Program-made: the position numbers and the translations under genes
DNA from: Bacillota bacterium
Lineage (GTDB): Bacteria > Bacillota > Clostridia > Lachnospirales > Lachnospiraceae
Assembly (NCBI GenBank): GCA_023424995.1
Contig: JAFADH010000017.1
Coordinates: forward strand, 1 to 18,513
DNA: 18,513 bases
Direction: 5' to 3'
Shown here: piece by piece, positions 8,105 through 14,065 of the stretch
How the letters are laid out: each line of letters begins with the position of its first letter
Numbering within the stretch: the stretch's first letter is position 1
The notes under the pieces: model-generated
What the model was told of the DNA's origin: nothing
Databases searched by the model: none
The model's input: only the letters and a program-made list of their open reading frames with translations

Positions 8105-8557
8105 ATGAGAGAAAGATTACAAAGATTTTTTCAGGGCAGATACGGAACGGATGAATTAAACAGGTTCCTTATGTATGTTATGGCAGCCTGCCTGGTATTA
8201 TCCTTTATTGCAGGAAGTGCATTTTATATTATCGGTATCATTGTCATGTTTACGGTATATTTCAGAATGTTTTCAAAGAATAGATACCGTCGGGCTGCCG
8301 AGAACCAGATTTATCTCAGATACCGTGACAGAGTGCGCAATTTCTTCCGAAGCAGGTTTCACAGGGGAGGTAAAATCTTCCCGGGAAATCATACCTCCCA
8401 GGGAAGTAAAACATCCCAGGGAAATAGAGCCTATGATTCGACCCACCGCATCTATCCCTGCCCGTCCTGCAAGCAAAAAATCAGAGTACCAAAGGGAAAG
8501 GGCAAGATTGCGATTCACTGTCCCAAGTGCGGCAGGGAATTTGTCAAGAGAACATAA
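8105..8557 (+). CDS. Small membrane protein with C-terminal zinc ribbon
   Basis: A 150-residue protein of unknown function. Two closely spaced hydrophobic segments lie at about 22-37 and 38-54, then a very basic stretch (about 56-90, rich in Arg) that should stay in the cytoplasm. A Ser/Gln/Gly linker with a short repeat (HTSQGSKTSQGN) leads to a zinc ribbon with Cys pairs C119/C122 (CPSC) and C139/C142 (CPKC), resembling the CPxC...CPxCG rubredoxin-like or MJ0042-type fold. AGAGG upstream of the ATG is a usable ribosome site. It has its own promoter-like sequence and shares a bidirectional terminator with the convergent lyase gene. It may bind nucleic acid or a protein partner at the membrane, but nothing in the sequence settles this. 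Confidence 0.75.
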   Translation: MRERLQRFFQGRYGTDELNRFLMYVMAACLVLSFIAGSAFYIIGIIVMFTVYFRMFSKNRYRRAAENQIYLRYRDRVRNFFRSRFHRGGKIFPGNHTSQGSKTSQGNRAYDSTHRIYPCPSCKQKIRVPKGKGKIAIHCPKCGREFVKRT

Positions 8558-8602
8558 CTGCATAAGCTGCGGATAACAGGGATTCGCATATCCTCCATAT
8601 AT

Positions 8603-8642
8603 AAAAAAGTGCTGGAGCTAAATAGCTCCCAGCGCTTTTTTT
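8603..8642. terminator. Bidirectional intrinsic terminator overlapping the lyase 3' end
   Basis: Stem GTGCTGGAGCT (8609-8619) with AGCTCCCAGCGC (8624-8635), one bulged C, loop AAAT. It is flanked by six As (8603-8608) and seven Ts (8636-8642), so it can end transcription from both sides. The last codons of the minus-strand lyase, including its TAG (8618-8620), form part of the stem. Confidence 0.85.
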
Positions 8643-9793
8643 AATTGGTCCAGTGCCTGCTTCAAGGTTGCCCTGGTACATGCAATATTAATCCGTTCAA
8701 AGCCTTCCCCGCAGCTTCCGAAGATATGTCCGGCATCCAGCCAGAGCTTTGCCTGATGCACAATCAGTTTCTCCATCCCTTTTCTGCCCAGCCGAAGGGC
8801 CGTACAATCCAGCCAGATCAGATAAGTGCCCTGAGGTTCCACCAGGGTAATGCCGGGAAGGTTATTCTTAATGAATTCACGGACATATTGCAGATTCCCG
8901 TACAGGTAAGCACGAAGCTCCTGCAGCCAGGGCTCGCCGTATTGATAGGCAGCCTTGCAGGCGACCAGGCCCAGGACATTCAGCTGGCTGAAGCCGCTGG
9001 CACTTACCTCGTTTTTAAATCTCTGTCTGAGCGTTTCATTTTTAATGAATAGGTTCGCCACCTGCAGGCCGGCCAGATTGAAGGTCTTGCTGGGAGCCGT
9101 GCAGATTACGCTGTTTTCGGCAAATTCATCGCTGATACCTGCAAATACGGTGTGTTCGTATCCGGGAAAGGTGAAATCACAGTGGATCTCATCGGATAAT
9201 ACAATAACCTTATGCTTCAGGCAGATCTCACCCATTCTGGTGAGCTCCTCCCTGGTCCACACCCTGCCTACCGGGTTATGAGGACTGCATAATATGAAAA
9301 GCTTTACCTTCTGTGTAATAATCTTTTGTTCAAAATCTTCAAAATCAATGGAATATCCATGATCATCGTAAACCAGCGTATTGGTCACTAACTTTCTGTT
9401 ATTCAGATGAATTGCTTCATAGAAGGGATAATAAACCGGAGGCTGTATCATCACCGCCTCACCTTCCCGTGAGAAGGCCTTAACAGCAGTAGCCACGGCG
9501 AACACAACTCCCGGGGACTTCACTAACCAGCTCTCTTTGGTTTCCCATCCGAAGTGTTTAATAAACCAGTCATGGACCGCATCAAAATATTCTTTTTTCA
9601 TCTCACTGTAACCGAAGATACCGTGGGATACTGCCTTATGGAGCTCTTCCAGCACTTCGGCAGGAGCCTGGAAATCCATGTCTGCCACCCAGAGCGGCAG
9701 AATATCGGAAGGCTTGCCGCGTTCTGCGGCGAAATCATATTTGAGGGAGTGAGTACCCCGTCTGTCAATTATGGTGTCAAAATTATAGCTCAT
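8618..9793 (-). CDS. patB: MalY/PatB-type PLP C-S lyase (cystathionine beta-lyase family)
   Basis: A 391-residue fold-type I aminotransferase-like enzyme. MalY/PatB proteins cleave the C-S bond of cystathionine or cysteine conjugates to yield homocysteine or a thiol, pyruvate and ammonia. Visible features: N-terminal LPLWVADMDF, characteristic of the subfamily; N173 in SPHNPVGRVW; D201 in LSDEIHCDF, which contacts the PLP ring; and the Schiff-base lysine K236 in APSKTFNLAGLQ. Length is normal. GGAGG lies 4 nt upstream of the ATG. It follows the cystathionine gamma-synthase/lyase gene by 56 nt on the same strand, so the pair could run cysteine to cystathionine to homocysteine. The terminator stem includes its last codons. 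Transamination instead of beta-elimination cannot be excluded from motifs alone. Confidence 0.88.
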   Translation of the reverse strand: MSYNFDTIIDRRGTHSLKYDFAAERGKPSDILPLWVADMDFQAPAEVLEELHKAVSHGIFGYSEMKKEYFDAVHDWFIKHFGWETKESWLVKSPGVVFAVATAVKAFSREGEAVMIQPPVYYPFYEAIHLNNRKLVTNTLVYDDHGYSIDFEDFEQKIITQKVKLFILCSPHNPVGRVWTREELTRMGEICLKHKVIVLSDEIHCDFTFPGYEHTVFAGISDEFAENSVICTAPSKTFNLAGLQVANLFIKNETLRQRFKNEVSASGFSQLNVLGLVACKAAYQYGEPWLQELRAYLYGNLQYVREFIKNNLPGITLVEPQGTYLIWLDCTALRLGRKGMEKLIVHQAKLWLDAGHIFGSCGEGFERINIACTRATLKQALDQLKKALGAI

Positions 9794-9818
9794 ATTACCT
9801 CCGTTTTATCAATCGTGC

Positions 9819-9835
9819 ATTATGCCCGGCATAAT
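9819..9835. repeat. 17-bp quasi-palindrome between the two PLP lyase genes
   Basis: ATTATGCC (9819-9826) and GGCATAAT (9828-9835) are perfect reverse complements around one central C, inside the 56-nt gap between the two lyase genes. As DNA it is a good protein-binding dyad; as RNA it would form a 6-bp stem with a five-base loop. Confidence 0.5.
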
Positions 9836-9849
9836 TATCACATGGTATA

Positions 9850-10998
9850 TTACTCCTGGAATGCCTGCTCCAGATCCTGTAAGAGGTCCTCAATGTGCTC
9901 GATGCCTACCGAGAAACGCAGAAGCCTGTTATTGATTCCTTTTGCTTCCCGTTCTGCCTCCGGAATATCCGCATGGGTCTGCAGCATGGGGTAGGTGATC
10001 AGGCTTTCCACACCGCCCAGGCTCTCTGCATATTGAATGAGCTTCACCTTTCTGAGGATTCTGACCGCTGTCTCTTCGCTGTCCACATGGAAGGATATCA
10101 TGCTTCCTGAGCCGGAGGCCTGTTTCTTATTAATCTCATATCCGGGATGTGAAGGGAGTCCCATATAGTATACCGCTTTCACCTTTTCCTGCTTATCCAG
10201 CCACTGTGCCAATTGCTGTGCATTCTTCTGCTGGCATTCCATACGCAGTGACAGGGTTTTGATGCCCCGGAGAATCAGCCAGCTGTCAAAGGGAGGGAGT
10301 CCTGCACCGGTAGTTTTTGAAATATAGCGGAGCTTCTCATCCAGCTCCTGGTCCGCAAGCACAAGAAAACCTGCCAGAGTATCATTATGGCCTCCGAGAT
10401 ACTTCGTACCGCTGTGCATCACTATGTCTGCACCCAGATTAATGGGGTTCTGGTAATAAGGGGACAGGAACGTATTATCAACGATGAACAGCAGGTTATG
10501 GGTTTTTGTGATTTTAGCGATTTCGCCCAGATCCGTTACATTCATCATGGGATTGGTGGGAGTCTCCACAAAGACGGCTTTGGTACTGCTGTTCACTGCT
10601 CCGGCTACGGAAGGAATATCCGAGGTATCGGCATACTCTATCACAATACCGTTCTTTGCGTTAATTGCATTGAATAAACGTATGGTTCCGCCATATAAAT
10701 CCTCGGAAGCAATGATATGGTCACCGGGCTTGAATAATTCCATCAGCGCATTCATGGCAGCCATTCCCGAAGTAAATGCTACGGCACCGTACCCGTTCTC
10801 AAGAGAAGCCACGGTCTTTTCAACCTCTTCCCTGGTGGGATTCTGGGATCTGGAATAATCATAACCGGTACTTGCACCAACATCCGGATGGGCAAAGGTT
10901 GCCGTCTGGAAGATGGGGAAACTGATGGAACCGGTTTTTTCAAGGCTTCGTTTATCATTGCTGCCATGGACACATTTCGTATTTACATGATATTTCAT
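9850..10998 (-). CDS. Cystathionine gamma-synthase/gamma-lyase family PLP enzyme
   Basis: A 382-residue member of the Cys/Met metabolism PLP family. Such enzymes either make cystathionine from an activated homoserine and cysteine (MetB/MetI) or split cystathionine to cysteine (MccB/CGL). Visible: the PLP phosphate-binding YDYSR (Y48, R50), FTSGMAAMNA, D174 in VDNTFLSPY, Schiff-base lysine K199 in HSGTKYLGGHND, and ESLGGVESLITYPMLQTH with E331, typical of gamma-synthases and gamma-lyases. A GAGGG ribosome site precedes ATG at 10998. It lies 89 nt after the Rrf2 regulator and 56 nt before the MalY/PatB gene on the same strand. Pairing with a beta-lyase favours methionine-direction transsulfuration, but synthase and lyase cannot be told apart from motifs, so I give no symbol. 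Confidence 0.88.
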   Translation of the reverse strand: MKYHVNTKCVHGSNDKRSLEKTGSISFPIFQTATFAHPDVGASTGYDYSRSQNPTREEVEKTVASLENGYGAVAFTSGMAAMNALMELFKPGDHIIASEDLYGGTIRLFNAINAKNGIVIEYADTSDIPSVAGAVNSSTKAVFVETPTNPMMNVTDLGEIAKITKTHNLLFIVDNTFLSPYYQNPINLGADIVMHSGTKYLGGHNDTLAGFLVLADQELDEKLRYISKTTGAGLPPFDSWLILRGIKTLSLRMECQQKNAQQLAQWLDKQEKVKAVYYMGLPSHPGYEINKKQASGSGSMISFHVDSEETAVRILRKVKLIQYAESLGGVESLITYPMLQTHADIPEAEREAKGINNRLLRFSVGIEHIEDLLQDLEQAFQE

Positions 10999-11087
10999 AT
11001 GGCCTGCCCTCTTTCTTGTATAATATTCACGGTTAATGCAGAGGAGCTTTCAAGTTCCTGATCTGCGTATTATTATATCCGGTCCGA

Positions 11088-11534
11088 TCAGATAAAAAAC
11101 ATGAAGCCCTGATCCGACTTATGCTTGTCTACTTCCGATACCAGATCATATAAAGTGATCTTTGAAAGCATATCCTTCACTGACAGATCAAGAGGAACAT
11201 ATACCATGGAATTCATGACGGTTTCGATTTCCGGTGCCTGCTCTGTCAATGTTTCTTCCGTATTCTCAAAGAGAGAGGTTTCAACAGCAGCCAATATATC
11301 ATAAACGGTAATCTGATTCGGATCGGAGGCCAGCTGGTATCCGCCCTGGGAGCCCTTGATGGAGTTGACGATCCCGCTGCGTTTTAATAAGGAAAAAACC
11401 TGTTCCAGATAGATCTTTGATATATTGAGCTTATCGGAGATGCTAATCAGAGTAATATATTCGTTTTTACTGTTGTTCTGCGCCATATGGATGGTGGAAG
11501 CGAGTGCATACCGGCTTTTCGCGGATAATCTCAT
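11088..11534 (-). CDS. Rrf2-family transcriptional regulator, CymR-like
   Basis: A 148-residue winged-helix repressor. The N-terminus MRLSAKSRYAL, the recognition region LNISKIYLEQVFSLLKRSGIVNS and the wing GSQGGYQLA are classical Rrf2 features. The protein contains no cysteine, so it cannot hold an Fe-S cluster through Cys as IscR or NsrR do; this fits the CymR branch, which controls cysteine metabolism. It is divergent from cysK and precedes two C-S lyase genes, the context expected for CymR. In Bacillus and Staphylococcus, CymR binds CysK and responds to O-acetylserine. A rather weak AGGG ribosome site lies 8 nt before the ATG. Likely autoregulated through dyads near its promoter. An Rrf2 protein of another specificity is possible. 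Confidence 0.85.
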   Translation of the reverse strand: MRLSAKSRYALASTIHMAQNNSKNEYITLISISDKLNISKIYLEQVFSLLKRSGIVNSIKGSQGGYQLASDPNQITVYDILAAVETSLFENTEETLTEQAPEIETVMNSMVYVPLDLSVKDMLSKITLYDLVSEVDKHKSDQGFMFFI

Positions 11535-11659
11535 AGGAATAACCCTAACCTTTCATCATAATATCATAATATTTAAGTTATTAAGCATGAAATACAGTCC
11601 GGAAGCTTTTTTTGGCTCCTATCTTACAAGACTATTCATACTATTTTAATATGTTATCT

Positions 11660-11688
11660 ATAATAGTGGAAAAGAGGGGTATTGTCAA
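11660..11688 (-). promoter_or_regulatory. Promoter of the Rrf2 regulator/lyase operon
   Basis: Read on the minus strand: perfect TTGACA (11683-11688), 17-bp spacer, TATTAT (11660-11665). The expected leader is about 120 nt. An inverted repeat, ACTATT (11640-11645) with AATAGT (11662-11667), overlaps the -10 element and could be an autoregulatory operator. Confidence 0.6.
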
Positions 11689-11774
11689 TAGCTTATCAAT
11701 AAGGCATAATAGGTCTATAAGGGAGGCGGGCAGAATAAATTATATGAAAAAATCTTATATTATCTATTGACAAT
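11681..11774. repeat. 11-bp inverted repeat holding both divergent -35 boxes
   Basis: CTATTGACAAT at 11764-11774 recurs exactly on the opposite strand at 11681-11691. Each copy contains the -35 hexamer of one of the two divergent promoters. Shared bases beyond the hexamer suggest the repeat also carries regulator contacts. The rest of the 317-bp gap (11535-11851) shows no gene; an eight-codon MKKSYIIY frame at 11744 has no well-placed ribosome site. Confidence 0.5.
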
Positions 11775-11795
11775 TATTATATAGTATAATATGAT
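11767..11795 (+). promoter_or_regulatory. Promoter of cysK
   Basis: Perfect TTGACA (11767-11772), 17-bp spacer and TATGAT (11790-11795). A perfect TATAAT at 11785-11790 overlaps but is only 12 bp from the -35. The expected transcript begins near 11802, about 50 nt before the cysK start. Confidence 0.6.
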
Positions 11796-11811
11796 AATAA
11801 TAAACATAGTA

Positions 11812-11823
11812 ATCATATATGAT
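11812..11823. promoter_or_regulatory. Perfect 12-bp palindrome downstream of the cysK promoter
   Basis: ATCATATATGAT is its own reverse complement and lies about 10-20 nt after the predicted cysK transcription start. A repressor bound here would block initiation; the divergent CymR-like protein is the obvious candidate. AT-rich palindromes arise by chance in such sequence, so this is tentative. Confidence 0.4.
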
Positions 11824-11851
11824 ATATATTTAAAATTAGGAGGTAGTATTT

Positions 11852-12784
11852 ATGTCAAAAATTTATAAGAGTTTAACCGAACTCGTAGGTAAGACACCGC
11901 TTCTTGAGTTATCCAACTATGAGAAGAAGAATAGTTTAGGCGCCAGTGTAATTGCAAAACTGGAATATTATAATCCTGCAGGCAGTGTTAAGGACAGAAT
12001 AGCAAAAGCAATGATCGAAGATGCGGAAGCCAAGGGCAGGTTAAAGCCGGATTCCGTTATCATTGAACCTACCAGCGGTAATACCGGTATCGGTCTGGCA
12101 TCCGTTGCGGCAGCAAGAGGATACCGTTTGATCCTTACCATGCCTGAGACCATGAGCGTTGAGAGAAGAAACCTGTTAAAGGCTTACGGCGCCGAGCTGG
12201 TGCTTACGGAAGGTGCAAAGGGCATGAAGGGTGCTATCGCCAAAGCAACAGAGCTGGCAGAGGAGATTCCGAATTCCTTTATCCCCGGCCAGTTTGATAA
12301 TCCTGCCAATCCGGCGGTCCATAAAGCAACTACCGGTCCCGAGATCTGGGAAGATACCGACGGCCAGATTGATATATTCGTATCAGGTATCGGTACCGGC
12401 GGTACAATAACCGGTGCAGGCGAATTCTTAAAGTCCAAGAACCCGGATATCAAGGTTGTTGCGGTTGAGCCCAATGACTCGCCGGTATTATCGGAAGGAA
12501 GATCCGGAGCTCATAAGATCCAGGGGATCGGTGCGGGCTTCGTACCTGCTGTTTTGAACACTACCATCTATGATGAGATTATACGTGTTAAAAATGAGGA
12601 TGCCTTCGCAATCGGCAAGGATCTGGCAAAAGCGGAAGGCTTACTGGTAGGCATCTCTTCCGGTGCTGCTTTATGGGCGGCTACCGAGATTGCAAAACGT
12701 CCGGAAAACAAAGGAAAGAAGATCGTTGTAATCTTACCGGATACCGGCGAGCGTTATTTGTCAACTCCGCTTTTCGCTGAATAG
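11852..12784 (+). CDS. cysK: Cysteine synthase A (O-acetylserine sulfhydrylase)
   Basis: PLP enzyme making L-cysteine from O-acetylserine and sulfide; cytoplasmic homodimer. The 310-residue length is standard. K47 in NPAGSVKDRIA is the Schiff-base lysine, PTSGNTGIGLA is the substrate and carboxylate loop, GIGTGGTITG binds the PLP phosphate, and GISSGAALWAA plus LPDTGERYLST complete the C-terminal family motifs. The GERYLSTPLF ending matches CysK rather than CysM. AGGAGG lies close before the ATG. Divergent from a CymR-like regulator; in Bacillus CysK is also the corepressor partner of CymR, so this protein may act in both catalysis and sensing. Confidence 0.96.
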   Translation: MSKIYKSLTELVGKTPLLELSNYEKKNSLGASVIAKLEYYNPAGSVKDRIAKAMIEDAEAKGRLKPDSVIIEPTSGNTGIGLASVAAARGYRLILTMPETMSVERRNLLKAYGAELVLTEGAKGMKGAIAKATELAEEIPNSFIPGQFDNPANPAVHKATTGPEIWEDTDGQIDIFVSGIGTGGTITGAGEFLKSKNPDIKVVAVEPNDSPVLSEGRSGAHKIQGIGAGFVPAVLNTTIYDEIIRVKNEDAFAIGKDLAKAEGLLVGISSGAALWAATEIAKRPENKGKKIVVILPDTGERYLSTPLFAE

Positions 12785-12831
12785 ATTTCCGGCCGTATTG
12801 GCAGCGCTTCAAATGATAATATTATAAATTA

Positions 12832-12859
12832 TTGCTTCCTGTGAATATGCATATATAAT
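12832..12859 (+). promoter_or_regulatory. Promoter-like sequence just before the long hairpin
   Basis: TTGCTT (12832-12837), 16-bp spacer, perfect TATAAT (12854-12859). Transcription would begin about 12866, six nucleotides before the hairpin at 12872. It could drive a small RNA or a second degV transcript, or be a chance match in AT-rich DNA. Confidence 0.3.
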
Positions 12860-12871
12860 ATAGTATCAACA

Positions 12872-12926
12872 AAGCGGATGCTGCAGGCTTCTAAAGTAAG
12901 ATTTAGGAGCACTGCAGCATCTGCTT
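12872..12926. repeat. Long near-perfect inverted repeat downstream of cysK
   Basis: Arms 12872-12895 and 12902-12926 form a 24-bp stem with two G-U pairs (as plus-strand RNA), one bulged A (12911) and a six-base loop. The outer part is AAGCGGATGCTGCAG with CTGCAGCATCTGCTT. No T run follows on either strand, so it is not a textbook intrinsic terminator. It may protect the cysK transcript's 3' end or be the folded part of a small RNA. The rest of the 320-bp gap before degV holds two promoter-like sequences and a T-rich patch near 12955-12970, and no gene. Confidence 0.6.
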
Positions 12927-12979
12927 CATTATCCATATAAAAATACGGGCTTATTATTTCTTTTTTCTTCCATCAAGTA

Positions 12980-13008
12980 TTGAATAATCCTTATTAGTTC
13001 CTTATAAT
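12980..13008 (+). promoter_or_regulatory. Probable degV promoter
   Basis: TTGAAT (12980-12985), 17-bp spacer and a perfect TATAAT (13003-13008). This gives a leader of about 90 nt before the gene. Confidence 0.5.
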
Positions 13009-13104
13009 CATAGATAAGCGGATAAATAAATGCTTCTCATATACCCATAAACAGCATAATTGAGTATAACAAGTATTTGCATTTATCGAAATGGAGGACG
13101 GAAG

Positions 13105-13956
13105 ATGGGACGAGTAAGAATAGTGGCAGACAGTACCTGCGATTTATCAGAGGATCTAATTAAGAAATATGAGATAACCATTATTCCATTGAATATTGTA
13201 CTGGATATGAAGAGCTATCTCGATGGAAAAGAAATTATACCGGATAAGATCTATCAATGGGCGGATGAGAATAACACCACACCGAAGACGGCAGCACCGG
13301 AGATGGGATATGTACTGGAAATATTAAAACCGATGACGGAGGCACAGGAGGATATTATCTTCATAGGAATATCGGAGGAGATGTCAGTTACCTGCAATAC
13401 CATTCGCATGGCGGGAGAAGAGCTGAATTATGAGAGGCTTTGGGTGGTGAATTCACAGAATCTCTCTACAGGAATCGGATTACAGGTGCTTCGTGCTTCG
13501 GAATATGCCTTACAGGGATGGGATGCCGATAAAATTGTGAAGGAAATCGAAGCTGCAAGAGACAGGGTCCGCGCTTCCTTTGTGGTTGATACCTTGACCT
13601 ACTTACATCGCGGCGGCCGCTGCAGCGCAGTGACGGCTCTGCTGGGTAATGCGCTTAAGCTGAAGCCCATGATCAGCGTAACCGACGGCAGGATGGGAGT
13701 TGCCAGGAAATACCGCGGAAAGCAGCGCCTGGTGGTGCACAGCTATGCGAAGGATCTGGAACAGCAGCTCCTGCAGGCGGATTCTAAGCGGGTCTTCATA
13801 ACTCATTCCGGGATCGATACGGAGATCCTGATCGAGACCTTTGATTTCCTGAAAAGGCTCCACTACTTTGATGAGATCCATATCACGAGGGCAGGGGGCG
13901 TAATCTCCAGCCATTGCGGCTGGGGCACCCTGGGGATTTTGTTTTACGAGAAGTGA
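13105..13956 (+). CDS. DegV family fatty-acid-binding protein
   Basis: A 283-residue DegV-fold protein. Family members bind a fatty acid and can serve as the FakB subunit that presents it to the FakA kinase; others have no proven role. Visible motifs: VADSTCDLSEDL near the N-terminus, the mid-region TTPKTAAPEMG, ASFVVDTLTYLHRGGRCS, typical of the family, LKLKPMISVTDGRM, and the C-terminal ending VISSHCGWGTLGILFY, where many DegV proteins have GPGxLG. GGAGG (13093-13097) lies 7 nt upstream of this ATG, so an in-frame TTG 15 codons upstream is rejected. Single-gene unit between its own promoter and a strong terminator. No fakA is visible nearby, so the fatty-acid role is inferred from family only. 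Confidence 0.88.
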   Translation: MGRVRIVADSTCDLSEDLIKKYEITIIPLNIVLDMKSYLDGKEIIPDKIYQWADENNTTPKTAAPEMGYVLEILKPMTEAQEDIIFIGISEEMSVTCNTIRMAGEELNYERLWVVNSQNLSTGIGLQVLRASEYALQGWDADKIVKEIEAARDRVRASFVVDTLTYLHRGGRCSAVTALLGNALKLKPMISVTDGRMGVARKYRGKQRLVVHSYAKDLEQQLLQADSKRVFITHSGIDTEILIETFDFLKRLHYFDEIHITRAGGVISSHCGWGTLGILFYEK

Positions 13957-13971
13957 TATCAGCTATCTGAT

Positions 13972-14009
13972 AACAGCAAAGAAGCTACTTTATTATCTTT
14001 GCTGTTTTT
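13972..14009 (+). terminator. Intrinsic terminator of degV
   Basis: Perfect 10-bp stem AACAGCAAAG (13972-13981) with CTTTGCTGTT (13997-14006), 15-nt loop, ending in five Ts (14005-14009). Located 15 nt after the stop codon. Confidence 0.85.
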
Positions 14010-14065
14010 CATTATATATTGCAGGAGGCAGGTTCACAGGCCGTGAGCGGTCAGAAAGCGGTGAG

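Noticed and set aside
11744..11770. An eight-codon leader peptide (MKKSYIIY) before cysK
   Set aside because: The AAGGGAGG is about 17 nt away, it contains no cysteine codons, and it lies upstream of the predicted cysK promoter.
13060..13104. An upstream TTG start for DegV adding 15 residues
   Set aside because: It has no ribosome site, and GGAGG lies inside the extension at ideal distance from the ATG at 13105.
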